A stretch of 64,000 bases of DNA from Clostridium sp. DSM 17811 (GTDB lineage Bacteria > Bacillota > Clostridia > Clostridiales > Clostridiaceae), in assembly GCF_018861905.1 (NCBI RefSeq), contig NZ_JAHLDU010000013.1, positions 1 to 64,000 of the forward strand. The letters are read 5' to 3'. The notes beneath the pieces were generated by a model that was not told the DNA's origin, did no database searches, and worked only from the letters and a program-made list of their open reading frames with translations. Below, piece after piece: positions 54,667-63,259 of the stretch. Positions within the stretch are counted from its first letter, which is position 1. Each line of letters starts with the position of its first letter. Position numbers and translations under genes: made by a program.

Positions 54667-54740
54667 ACCCTCTACCTCTCCCATTAAATAACTATTTTTG
54701 ATAAAATTATATCATATTCTCAAATAATTAATGTCCCTGG

Positions 54741-56693
54741 CTATATTTTAAATCCTAAAAAATTAAAATAGTATATAAACCATATAAAGATAAAATTAAC
54801 AATTGTTAAAAAAGCAAAATATCTTTTTTCTGATTTTTCTCCTACTTTTTTAACCCATGTATATATTAGAATAAATAATCCGCAAATACTTAAAACCGTT
54901 GATGCTATTAGAGCTCCTAAAAATATATAAAGTAAATATGCAAATTTAAAATCATTAATACTAACCATAACCATTGCTATTATAGTTGCTCCTACCATTC
55001 CACCTATATTAAGCACCCCAATAATTAAGTTTACTGTCCTAATTAATTTAATACTCCTACAACTTTTGTGACCTATTTGTTTAAGCTTCCTCTTTATAAA
55101 CAAAACCATTATCCCAATTATATTTATAATGAATACAACCATGGCTATAATAAATATGGTTATATTAAAAGTTCTTGTTTGGAAAAAGCTTATCTTTTCA
55201 AAGGAATTATGGCTTACATCATTAAATGCATAGTTTACTTTACCATTGTCATTTATCTTAAATGCAAAATCTCCTCGTCCATCTTTCCTTGCAAATACTC
55301 CATCTTTCTTTTCAATAATAGTTGTGGTAATTTCCTCCTTAGCAAGAGTATATTCCTTAAGAGTTAATGTACCGTCCTTATTATCTGTAATTCTCATATC
55401 CATAGAAGAATCAAATAAGAACCCGATTTTCATAATGTTACTTTTTGATATTCCATCATAGTTTCTATATATGCCTTCATATCTACTAAAATCTTTAGTT
55501 TTATTTTTTTTTATTTTATTAAATGTATTACTGGTACTAGGGTAAAAATAATTTAAAAATTCTTCTTCAAAGTTAAAAGGCAGTGGATTTAAAGAGTTGG
55601 TTGCCACGTATATTCCTAATTTCTCCTTTGGAATTAAAAATAATGTGCTCGTATATCCTGGCAATGCACCTTCATGCTTTATTATTTCCTGCCCATTTCT
55701 GTTACTCCTTATAAACCCATAGCCCATTCCAGGTAAAGAATCACTATTGGAAAATTGCTTATCTTTCATTTTTATTGATGTTTCTTCCTTTAAAATCCTG
55801 TTTTCTTTAAATTGTCCATTATTTAAGTGAGCTATCATAAAGTTTTCCATATCTTTAACTGTTACATTCATTCCTGAAGAGCCTGATGTATATTGATAAG
55901 CTAATGGTATTTCATTATAAGTTCCCTTTATAAATTCATATCCCTTAGCTGTATTACTATTTTTTAACCGAGTTAAGCTACTATCCATTTTTAAAGTTTC
56001 TAATATATTTTTCTTTACATATTCTTCATAAGTAATACCAGATACTTTTTCTACAATATATCCTAGAAGGTTATACCCCTCGTTACAATACCTACTAACA
56101 GCGTTAGGCTCTCTTACTACCTTAGGAATATGTGTATCCATATAATATTCCTGTGATTTTATTAACTTTTCATCTCTCGTACTGCCGTTAAGTTCACTGG
56201 CTTCATCAACTCCGCTAGAATGAGTTAATAAATTACTACAAGTTACTGGTTCCTTATAATTATTAATAATCTTGTAAGGATTTATATAATTATCAATATT
56301 TTTATTTAAATCTAATTTTCCCTCTTCATATAGTTGCATTATAGCAGTTGCAGTAAATAATTTGCTTATTGATGCTGCTGGGAAAACAGTTTTATCTGGA
56401 TTTACTAATACTTTTTCTTCTATATTACTGTACCCATACCCCTTTTTAAATACTTCTTTGCCATCCTTAACAACAGATATAGCAACTCCTGGAACTGAAT
56501 ATTCCTTCATATTCTTCTCAAAAAAATCATCTGAAAATTTTTCTAGATCTTTGCTATTATTTACGTCTATATGTTCCTTATTGACTTCCTGTCTCTTCTC
56601 TATTTCCTTTCCGAAACTATTACTAGGTAAACCTAGGCTTATAAACATAACGCTCAATAATATTGCCATAAATCGTTCTGCTTTCTTCTTCAT
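54741..56693 (-). CDS. Class C beta-lactamase-fold serine hydrolase with C-terminal membrane helices
   Basis: Penicillin-recognising serine hydrolase of about 650 residues: a signal peptide (about 1-30), a beta-lactamase-fold domain (about 45-380) with SxxK in PAASISKLFTATAIMQLYE, YxN in SRYCNEGYNLLGYI and a HxG motif in IKHEGALPGY, then a lipocalin-like beta-domain and four to five membrane helices in the last ~160 residues. It resembles PBP4*/PbpE-like esterases and D-Ala-D-Ala hydrolases. AAGGAG lies 9 bases before the ATG at 56693. It heads an operon with the response regulator and kinase, which suggests envelope-stress sensing; the substrate is unknown. Confidence 0.88.
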   Translation of the reverse strand: MKKKAERFMAILLSVMFISLGLPSNSFGKEIEKRQEVNKEHIDVNNSKDLEKFSDDFFEKNMKEYSVPGVAISVVKDGKEVFKKGYGYSNIEEKVLVNPDKTVFPAASISKLFTATAIMQLYEEGKLDLNKNIDNYINPYKIINNYKEPVTCSNLLTHSSGVDEASELNGSTRDEKLIKSQEYYMDTHIPKVVREPNAVSRYCNEGYNLLGYIVEKVSGITYEEYVKKNILETLKMDSSLTRLKNSNTAKGYEFIKGTYNEIPLAYQYTSGSSGMNVTVKDMENFMIAHLNNGQFKENRILKEETSIKMKDKQFSNSDSLPGMGYGFIRSNRNGQEIIKHEGALPGYTSTLFLIPKEKLGIYVATNSLNPLPFNFEEEFLNYFYPSTSNTFNKIKKNKTKDFSRYEGIYRNYDGISKSNIMKIGFLFDSSMDMRITDNKDGTLTLKEYTLAKEEITTTIIEKKDGVFARKDGRGDFAFKINDNGKVNYAFNDVSHNSFEKISFFQTRTFNITIFIIAMVVFIINIIGIMVLFIKRKLKQIGHKSCRSIKLIRTVNLIIGVLNIGGMVGATIIAMVMVSINDFKFAYLLYIFLGALIASTVLSICGLFILIYTWVKKVGEKSEKRYFAFLTIVNFIFIWFIYYFNFLGFKI

Positions 56694-56895
56694 AAATTCC
56701 AACTCCTTGATGTTCTATACTTAAATTTTACATCAAGATAAATCTTTAGTTTTAACTTTTTTCTTACGAAAAATTAAAATTTATATATAAAAACATAACA
56801 TCATATTAATCAATGATATTGTAGTAGTATCCTTAGCAATCTTTGCTCTATTGTTAAAAATCTTTAGTGTTATTGAAAATATAAGAAACAAAAAA

Positions 56896-56913
56896 AGAAG
56901 CCTTTCAGCTTCT
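56896..56913 (-). terminator. Intrinsic terminator
   Basis: Stem AGAAGC/GCTTCT (extending to a short AGAAGCctttcaGCTTCT hairpin) followed on the minus strand by TTTTTTTGTTTC, downstream of the 57-kb small gene. Confidence 0.7.
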
Positions 56914-56975
56914 AATTGATAATAGTATAATAACTAAGCTACCCTAAATAAGTAATGCTTTAGTCATAACCTTAT

Positions 56976-57158
56976 TTATTTTTTATGAATTTTTAATGCA
57001 TCAAAAGAATTGTCTTTTTCAAATATGAATGTAGCCCCATATCCGCCACGACCTATTACGTTCTCATTGCCTTCCTTAAGTACAATGTTATTATCTTCAT
57101 TGGTGTATCCTAATTCAAAATCATCTAATAAAATTATTAATTTTTGTTTATCTGTCAT
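56976..57158 (-). CDS. Small acidic hypothetical protein
   Basis: A 60-residue protein (MTDKQKLIILLDDFELGYT, NEDNNIVLKEGNENVIGRGG, YGATFIFEKDNSFDALKIHK). The ATG at 57158 has GAGGAG 8 bases upstream and a terminator follows, so expression looks genuine. I do not recognise a family. The glycine-rich VIGRGGYGATFIFE stretch is reminiscent of a nucleotide-binding loop, but it is too short to be meaningful. Confidence 0.6.
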   Translation of the reverse strand: MTDKQKLIILLDDFELGYTNEDNNIVLKEGNENVIGRGGYGATFIFEKDNSFDALKIHKK

Positions 57159-57413
57159 TTTTTCCACTCCTCACCGCTATAATATATATTTCATTATACC
57201 TTATTGACATTTAATGTTCAATTAATTGCCAAACTCGAATATGAATGTTGTTAGTGAGGTTTCCTATTTAGTTCCATAAAATACATGTATCTACGTATGA
57301 GATATTATATCAAATTGTCTATAATAATTCAACTTCGAAAAAGCTGTATATGCCTTCTCCCATCGCCTCTTACGATTACTAAAGTTCGTTCCAATATCGG
57401 AATTATTTTTATT

Positions 57414-58139
57414 CTACTTATTCAACTCATGTATTAATTTCCTATCCCTCTCACTCTCACTTGTTCTAGCCATCTTAGTTGTATGTTTTTGCATTTCATC
57501 TACAGTAAGTTTATCCTTACCAATTACATTAATCTCATAAACCCCATTTAAATCTGTATACCTAACTCGAGTTGATGTAATGTTAAATACGTTACTTAAC
57601 TTATTCAATACATCTTTGGTTATTACGGCAGGCATTTTAATGCTATTAGCAGATGAAATCTTCTGGTAATTTGCAAGTTCCATAAAATCAATCTTTTGAT
57701 AGCATGGGATTTTTAAAAAATTACGTGAATAATTCCCCTTTGCTATAATTGTAGTATAAATTTCAACTGTAAATGGCAATCTAATTTTTACATTGTATGA
57801 CTTTTTAAGTTTATCGTATTCATTTACAAGCTGTTTACTATATGCATTTTGTACTCTCTCATCATCAATCGTATTATTTCTAAGATTGTATGTTATCTCA
57901 AAGTTACTATTTTTTTGTATTATTGCGTAATAGTCGGAGTTTTCAATATTATATTTTGGTATTGAGACATCCGTTATGTTATACACTTGCTTCACATAAT
58001 TTTCTATTTTTGCTTTAGCAATATATTTTCCAAAAGGTATTCCATTGAAAATTGAATAACCAAATATTACTACAAATACAGATATAACAACTAATATAAT
58101 TGTTATTATATTGTTGCACTTTGAATCCTTATCCATCAT
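57414..58139 (-). CDS. Hypothetical single-pass membrane-anchored protein (YfjL-like?)
   Basis: A 241-residue protein with one N-terminal membrane helix (about 10-31), then an extracellular domain in which ENYVKQVYNITDVSIPKYNI and YYAIIQKNSNFEITYNLRNN suggest the cystatin-like N-domain of the YfjL-type family. The C-terminal part ends in a charged helix. GGGGGG lies 5 bases before the first ATG at 58139 (a second ATG is next to it). No lipobox or catalytic motif is seen. It is followed by the 36-residue membrane peptide upstream at 58206. Function is unknown. Confidence 0.65.
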   Translation of the reverse strand: MMDKDSKCNNIITIILVVISVFVVIFGYSIFNGIPFGKYIAKAKIENYVKQVYNITDVSIPKYNIENSDYYAIIQKNSNFEITYNLRNNTIDDERVQNAYSKQLVNEYDKLKKSYNVKIRLPFTVEIYTTIIAKGNYSRNFLKIPCYQKIDFMELANYQKISSANSIKMPAVITKDVLNKLSNVFNITSTRVRYTDLNGVYEINVIGKDKLTVDEMQKHTTKMARTSESERDRKLIHELNK

Positions 58140-58205
58140 AAATACCCCCCATACGTCCTTTTAACCTCAATACAAATATACCATATTATAAAGTGCTTCA
58201 TGTGA

Positions 58206-58316
58206 TTATTCCAATTTAGTGCCTTTAACAGATATAACAGTAATAATTAACATCACTAAAGATATAATTGTAATTACAACAGATAAAATAGTTATTAAGG
58301 TTCTCTTGTTTTCCAT
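58206..58316 (-). CDS. 36-residue membrane peptide
   Basis: A short ORF with AGGGAG 5 bases before the ATG: MENKRTLITILSVVITIISL, VMLIITVISVKGTKLE. It has one long membrane helix (about 6-30). It lies 66 bases upstream of the 241-residue membrane protein on the same strand, so it may be co-transcribed. No family is recognised. Confidence 0.55.
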   Translation of the reverse strand: MENKRTLITILSVVITIISLVMLIITVISVKGTKLE

Positions 58317-58416
58317 TTTTTCTCCCTCTTAAATAAACTTTGCTTTTTCATCTTTTACTCCTTCAATTTTTTATATTTATAAAATTCAATTAAATAATTT
58401 AGTAGTCTTATTAATA

Positions 58417-58781
58417 TTAGTCGGTAAGCTCCTTAAGCCTTTTATTTATATATTCAAGTTCAAAAGAAAAACATGTTCTTCTATGATTGTTAGCCAAAAT
58501 TCTGTAATGCTTTGATAGCATATTTTGTTGAACTGTGAAACCATTTTTAATTTCTATATCTTTCCACCATATTCTCCCACCAAGTGTTGGAATATATTTT
58601 TTATCGTTATTGGGAAATGATAATGAATGAATAATGTCTTCAACCTCTCCTCCAAAAGTTAATTCCAATATCTCGCTATCTCTAAAAATAACTCATACTG
58701 CAATCGCAACGGTCCACCCCAAACTACTTCTTTCTTTTTCCGCTTGCACTAGTGTTTTTTTATAAATTCAATCCTTGTCAT
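58417..58781 (-). pseudogene. Decayed small gene (frameshift plus internal stop)
   Basis: An ATG at 58781 with AAGGTGATG upstream starts MTRIEFIKK, then hits a stop. If one A is added to the A7 run the frame continues with TLVQAEKERSSLGWTVAIAV, one TGA, then VIFRDSEILELTFGGEVEDI and on to the end at 58417 (an 83-codon remainder). The product, about 120 residues, is not recognised. Presence of a start, a ribosome site and a long in-phase remainder suggests a recently inactivated gene or sequencing indels rather than random ORFs. Confidence 0.65.
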
Positions 58782-59068
58782 AAATGCATCACCTTTCAAT
58801 TAGTTCTTAATATTGATTGTATTTTATATTAATACTACTTTCTTAAATATACTAAATTAAATAATTAGATTTAAATTTAAATCTGTTATATATAAAAGAA
58901 TAGATAACAACTAAATCAAGTGAAGTCAATTCTCTATTAATATTAATTATTAAATACCTCTCACTAATTCAATTTTTGCAGATTTTATGTTTTCAAATTT
59001 ACCTCTAAATACTTTTACCTCTTCAATTATTTCTCTTACCTTTTCTCAACAATCATTTTTATCTACCT

Positions 59069-59388
59069 TAAAAAGCTCCACCTAGGCCAAAACACCCAAG
59101 TGGAGCTTTTTAAAACCTTTTTATATATATTTCTCCGTTTCTTTACTTTCTTTAAGTTCATTAACTAAATGCTTAATCTCCTGATCCTTATTTTTATCCA
59201 TTACAAGTATTACATCTCCTGCATCAACAATTATAAGATCCTTTATACCAAATCCAATTATCAATCTATCTTTACCAAATACTGCGCAGTTTTCGCTCTC
59301 TTCCATAAATGTATTACCCAAAACATTGTTACCACGTAAGTTACTTAGAAATCTTGAAAGTGCTGCAAACGTTCCTATATCATCCCAT
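59069..59388 (-). repeat. 320-bp direct repeat copy 1 (3' end of manC, pseudogene)
   Basis: A truncated copy of the 3' end of the mannose-1-phosphate guanylyltransferase gene (61457-61776), the same orientation and no indels. It encodes the C-terminal residues from MGNTFMEESENC through DAGDVILVMDKNKDQ to ETEKYI plus about 22 upstream residues, and includes the downstream terminator hairpin (59071-59110). Homology stops sharply at CCCAT (59388). It is a non-functional gene fragment. Confidence 0.9.
59071..59110 (-). terminator. Terminator copy in the duplicated segment
   Basis: 11-bp stem AAAAGCTCCAC/GTGGAGCTTTT, matching the hairpin after the intact manC gene. Confidence 0.75.
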
Positions 59389-59761
59389 CAAAATAAACAC
59401 CCCTGGGGTCTTTGCAAAGGCTTGCCTGAGCTTGCTATTTTTTACACATAAAAAGAATTAACCTCATACTAAAAATCAAACAGATAGAATACCCATTGAA
59501 GGTATTTAGGGCATATTTTTTTAAATTATTAAATATTATATTAAGTCCGCTGGAATACCGGTATTGACCATATTAATATGGTTACTTAATTATTTATTTA
59601 ATATGCGCAGTTATACAGTTTACGACATATTTATGTTATAGTGTATAAAAGTCGACATATGTTTCATTGTAAAATTTTGCTTAAATTAAATAAGAAACCT
59701 AGACAGAACTTCGTTTAAATAAAAGTATTTTGATTTATTAAAAATCAGTTAGGAGCTATTA
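59389..59761. other. Junction and leader region upstream of the flippase
   Basis: About 370 bases without a gene. It begins at the duplication breakpoint with non-homologous sequence and contains two adjacent perfect palindromes, AATACCGGTATT (59554-59565) and ACCATATTAATATGGT (59567-59582), and AT-rich promoter-like sequence before the leader ORF. Confidence 0.6.
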
Positions 59762-59821
59762 ATGAATAAAAAACAAATGAGGATTAATATGACTTCAAAT
59801 GAGGGTAAATTACATGAGTAA
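59762..59821 (+). CDS. 19-residue leader ORF overlapping the flippase start
   Basis: ATG at 59762 follows AGGAG by 6-7 bases; the ORF codes MNKKQMRINMTSNEGKLHE and its TAA overlaps the flippase start (ATGAGTAA). It could couple translation to the flippase or be a chance uORF. No function is known. Confidence 0.4.
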   Translation: MNKKQMRINMTSNEGKLHE

Positions 59822-61331
59822 TAGCAGAACAAAAAACACAGTGCGAAATATAATATTTGGTACGGCAAATCAAGTTACGTCATTAGCATTAAGTTTTATT
59901 AGTAGAACGATATTTATTAAAATATTAGGGGCAGGGTATCTAGGAATTAACGGACTTTTTTCTGACCTTCTAATGATGCTTTCAATGGCTGATCTAGGGC
60001 TTGGAACTGCAATGGTTTATAGCTTTTATAAACCATTAGCAGAAAATGATCATGATAAAATCACAGCATTAATAGCATTTTATAGAAAAATATATAATTT
60101 TATTGCATTAGCAGTAGCTATTATTGGGCTTTCCTTGATACCATTTTTAGGATATATAATTCATTTAGATAAAGCTATTCCGTTTATTAAAGTGTATTAT
60201 TTATTCTTCTTGTCAAATACAGTAATATCATATTTATTCGTTTATAAGACCTCAATTATTGATGCTGATCAGAAGAACTATGTAGTTACAAAGTATCAAA
60301 TGCTAGTTAATATCTGTAGGGTAGTGCTTCAATCAATTACTCTATTGATACTAAAGAACTATTTTATATATTTGATAATCCAAGTTTTTTCAAGTTTAAT
60401 AAATAATTTAATAGCCTCAAAAAAAGCGGATGAGTTATATCCGTATATAAAGAAATCTAATCATACATTAGATCAGGCAGAAAAAAAAAGTATATATGCA
60501 AATATGAAATCTATTTTTCTATATAAAATATCTGGTGTACTACTTAACGGCACAGATAATACTCTTATTTCAATCCTTGTAGGTACTATTTGGGTCGGAG
60601 TTTACTCAAATTACAATTTAGTTATAATTGCACTAAATAATTTTGTTAACATAATATATTCATCGGCAACGGCAAGTATTGGTAATCTAATTGTAAATGA
60701 AAAGCCTAAGAAACGTTTTGAAATATTTCAATCTATGCAAGCAATTAGTTTTATCATTAGTACATTTTCAACAGTATGTCTTTATATACTATTTAATAAT
60801 TTAATTTATGTTTGGCTTGGAACAAAATTTATTTTAAATAATTATATATTAGCTGCAATTATAGCAAATTTTTATTTTGGAAGTGTTATACATCCAATTT
60901 GGTCTTATCGAGAAGCAACTGGGCTTTATATGCAAACTAAATATATTATGATAATTGCAGCTATTGAAAATTTAATATTGTCAATTATAATGGGCAATTT
61001 AATGGGAATGTCTGGAATATTGTTTGCTTCTTTAATTGCAAGGTTGACTACTTATTTTTGGTATGAACCAAATTTACTGTTTAAAACGTATTTCTACGAA
61101 CCAGTTAAAAAGTATTATATTACACTGATAATTAATGCAGTTCTTACCATATTTATTATTGCAATAATAAACGTATTTACGAATCATATTATAATAGATT
61201 CATGGTTGAAACTTATAACTAAAACAATCCTAGTAGCATTGGTTACACTAGCAATAATTATTCCGTTTTATTATCGAACTAGCGGATTTAAGTTATTATT
61301 AAATAAAATAAAAACGCTTCCAGATAGATAA
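59814..61331 (+). CDS. Polysaccharide flippase (Wzx/MOP family)
   Basis: Integral membrane protein of 505 residues with about twelve to fourteen helices, typical of lipid-linked oligosaccharide flippases. The opening VRNIIFGTANQVTSLALSFI and ISRTIFIKILGAGYLGINGL match the O-antigen/teichoic flippase subgroup. It would move lipid-linked polysaccharide repeat units across the membrane. The ATG at 59814 has GAGG about 9 bases upstream. It is the only rightward gene of the region and is bracketed by the 320-bp manC-derived direct repeat. Confidence 0.9.
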   Translation: MSNSRTKNTVRNIIFGTANQVTSLALSFISRTIFIKILGAGYLGINGLFSDLLMMLSMADLGLGTAMVYSFYKPLAENDHDKITALIAFYRKIYNFIALAVAIIGLSLIPFLGYIIHLDKAIPFIKVYYLFFLSNTVISYLFVYKTSIIDADQKNYVVTKYQMLVNICRVVLQSITLLILKNYFIYLIIQVFSSLINNLIASKKADELYPYIKKSNHTLDQAEKKSIYANMKSIFLYKISGVLLNGTDNTLISILVGTIWVGVYSNYNLVIIALNNFVNIIYSSATASIGNLIVNEKPKKRFEIFQSMQAISFIISTFSTVCLYILFNNLIYVWLGTKFILNNYILAAIIANFYFGSVIHPIWSYREATGLYMQTKYIMIIAAIENLILSIIMGNLMGMSGILFASLIARLTTYFWYEPNLLFKTYFYEPVKKYYITLIINAVLTIFIIAIINVFTNHIIIDSWLKLITKTILVALVTLAIIIPFYYRTSGFKLLLNKIKTLPDR

Positions 61332-61456
61332 CCATAAAATTAGCAATGTGAAGGTATTTAATAATTCTAAGTTTATCTATAATAGCTTTTTGTTATAAAA
61401 CCATTATGGCATGTATAAAGCGGTAAATCATTGATAAATGAACTTTATATAGATAC

Positions 61457-61776
61457 AAAAAAGCTCCACTCAAGTCATAACACCCAAGTGGAGCTTATTA
61501 AAACCTTTCTATATATATTTCTCCGTTTCACTACTTTCTTTAAGTTCATTAACTAAATGTTTAATCTCCTGATCCTTATTTTTGTCCATTACAAGTATTA
61601 CATCTCCCGCATCAACAATTATAAGATCCTTTATCCCAAATCCAATTATCAATCTATCTTTACCAAATACTGAACAGTTTTCGCTCTCTTCCATAAATGT
61701 ATTACCCAAAACATTGTTACCACGTAAATTGTTTAGGAATCTTGAAAGTGCTGCAAACGTCCCTATATCATCCCAT
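61457..61776 (-). repeat. 320-bp direct repeat copy 2 (inside intact manC)
   Basis: The source copy of the repeat at 59069-59388, covering the 3' end of manC and its terminator. Confidence 0.9.
61461..61496 (-). terminator. Terminator of manC
   Basis: 10-bp stem AAGCTCCACT/AGTGGAGCTT with a 16-base loop and a T-run on the minus strand, directly after the stop. Confidence 0.8.
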
Positions 61777-62576
61777 ACAAAATCACATTTTATAACAAAT
61801 GCCTTTCTGGTTTTCTGCATTATACCAAAATCAACAGATATTCCATCTATCTCATTATATTGTTCTTTTATTACATTACTTTCCTCATCAGTCTCTAACG
61901 ATTGATATATGGTCATTAATCTTTTATACATCTTAGGTAAATATTTTTCCATTTCACGTAAATACACATCTGCCCTCCATACAAACATACCACTATTCCA
62001 AAGAAAATTACCTTTTATAAGCAAATCTTTTGCTACTTCTGAGTTAGGTTTTTCTAAAAATCGCTCTACTCTGAATGTAGGCATATCTGCATTTATCCTA
62101 TCGCCCATTTCTATATAACCGTAACCAGTCTCTGGTCTTGTGGGCTGTACCCCTATGGTTACTAGACCTCTTTTTTTGTTTGCAATTTCAACTCCTTGTA
62201 GTACTGTTTCTTTAAACTCCCTTTCATTTTCTATATAGTGATCAGAAGGTAGCACTATCATTGTTGCTTCCTTGTCTAGTTTTAATAGTTTTGCAGCAGA
62301 TAGACCAATACATGTAGCGGTCTCTTTATTACTTGGTTCTACAAATATATTTTCTTTTTTAATCTCTGGAAGTTCATCACAAATTTTATCAAAGTACTCT
62401 TCATTAGTAACTACATAGATGTTTTCATTGCTAACCAAACATTTTATTCTATCCACAGTGCTTCTTAAAAAGCTCTTATTATTAATAATATTTAAAAACT
62501 GCTTTGGATTTTGGGCACGAGATAGAGGGTAAAGTCTTGTTCCTTTTCCACCTGCTAAGATTAGTACGTATAACAA
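61509..62576 (-). CDS. manC: Mannose-1-phosphate guanylyltransferase
   Basis: GDP-mannose pyrophosphorylase of 355 residues: the nucleotidyltransferase signature ILAGGKGTRLYPLSRAQNPKQF, VLPSDHYI, GYGYIEMG and the FLEKPNSEVAKDLL segment are intact. The C-terminal domain ends DAGDVILVMDKNKDQEIKHL. It makes GDP-mannose from GTP and mannose-1-phosphate for surface polysaccharide, fitting the nearby flippase. TTG start at 62576 has GGGTGG 4-5 bases upstream. It has its own terminator. No PMI domain is fused to it. Confidence 0.93.
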   Translation of the reverse strand: MLYVLILAGGKGTRLYPLSRAQNPKQFLNIINNKSFLRSTVDRIKCLVSNENIYVVTNEEYFDKICDELPEIKKENIFVEPSNKETATCIGLSAAKLLKLDKEATMIVLPSDHYIENEREFKETVLQGVEIANKKRGLVTIGVQPTRPETGYGYIEMGDRINADMPTFRVERFLEKPNSEVAKDLLIKGNFLWNSGMFVWRADVYLREMEKYLPKMYKRLMTIYQSLETDEESNVIKEQYNEIDGISVDFGIMQKTRKAFVIKCDFVWDDIGTFAALSRFLNNLRGNNVLGNTFMEESENCSVFGKDRLIIGFGIKDLIIVDAGDVILVMDKNKDQEIKHLVNELKESSETEKYI

Positions 62577-62656
62577 AATACCACCCCAAATTATTACTCA
62601 TTTTATTTTATGAATTACATGTCTATGTTGTGAGAACAATTTTTATGTCAAAAAAA

Positions 62657-62703
62657 TAAAAGCATGTAAAATGGAAAATATATTTTCATTTTACACGCTT
62701 TTA
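62657..62703 (-). terminator. Intrinsic terminator
   Basis: Long near-perfect stem around AAAGC-TGTAAAATG...CATTTTACA-GCTTTT, with ATTTTTTTGAC on the minus strand, after the HipA-N-like gene. Confidence 0.85.
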
Positions 62704-62713
62704 AAGTTTTTAT

Positions 62714-63148
62714 TTATTTTTCATCCAAAGCACTATGTTCTTCCTCCCGAATGTTGTGTTCTTCATCCAAAATAGTTTTTTCTTCACCAAGAGGCGAAAT
62801 AAATTCAATGTTGTCATCTAGCATTTTGTCTCCGATTTTTTTTAATAATTCGAAGTCATCATATTTTTCAAGGCCATACTCTTTTAAAATAGATGTTTTA
62901 TCCTTTTTATCATGACCTGGTATATACTTCGAGAATGTTCTAAATAATTCTTCTCTAAAATACTTTGAGTCTACTTTAGGGAAATACGGCAATGGACAAA
63001 ATCCAGACTCTTTAGCATTTTCCACACCATTAATGTCATATTTAAAATAATACTTTCCAGTTTTTTTACTTAATTCTCCTACTTTAAATGATTGACCTTC
63101 TTTGTTTTTCCACATCATATATATTATGCTATCCACTTTGCAAGCCAT
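62714..63148 (-). CDS. HipA N-terminal-domain-like protein
   Basis: A 144-residue protein. The core (about 8-110), IIYMMWKNKEGQSFKVGELS through YYFKYDINGVENAKESGFCPLPYFPK and SKYFREELFRTFSKYIPG, follows the pattern of the HipA N-terminal domain as found alone or in small accessory proteins (lacking the HipA kinase). The C-terminal tail is acidic and Glu-rich. GAGGG lies 8-9 bases before the ATG at 63148. It lies between manC and a helicase-nuclease gene on the same strand, so it may belong to a defence or stress module, but this is inference. Confidence 0.6.
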   Translation of the reverse strand: MACKVDSIIYMMWKNKEGQSFKVGELSKKTGKYYFKYDINGVENAKESGFCPLPYFPKVDSKYFREELFRTFSKYIPGHDKKDKTSILKEYGLEKYDDFELLKKIGDKMLDDNIEFISPLGEEKTILDEEHNIREEEHSALDEK

Positions 63149-63259
63149 TCCTCTCACCCTCTTATTAAAAAAATTATAGTATTATTATATTGTTATGATT
63201 ATAACTATATAACAAATATTAGTATAAAAATTCAATCAATGCTAAAATTCTTATCTACT

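Noticed and set aside
58950-59055. A ~30-codon remnant reading VREIIEEVKVFRGKFENIKS to VRGI
   Set aside because: Too short to assign and lacking a start in frame; recorded only as part of the decay zone.
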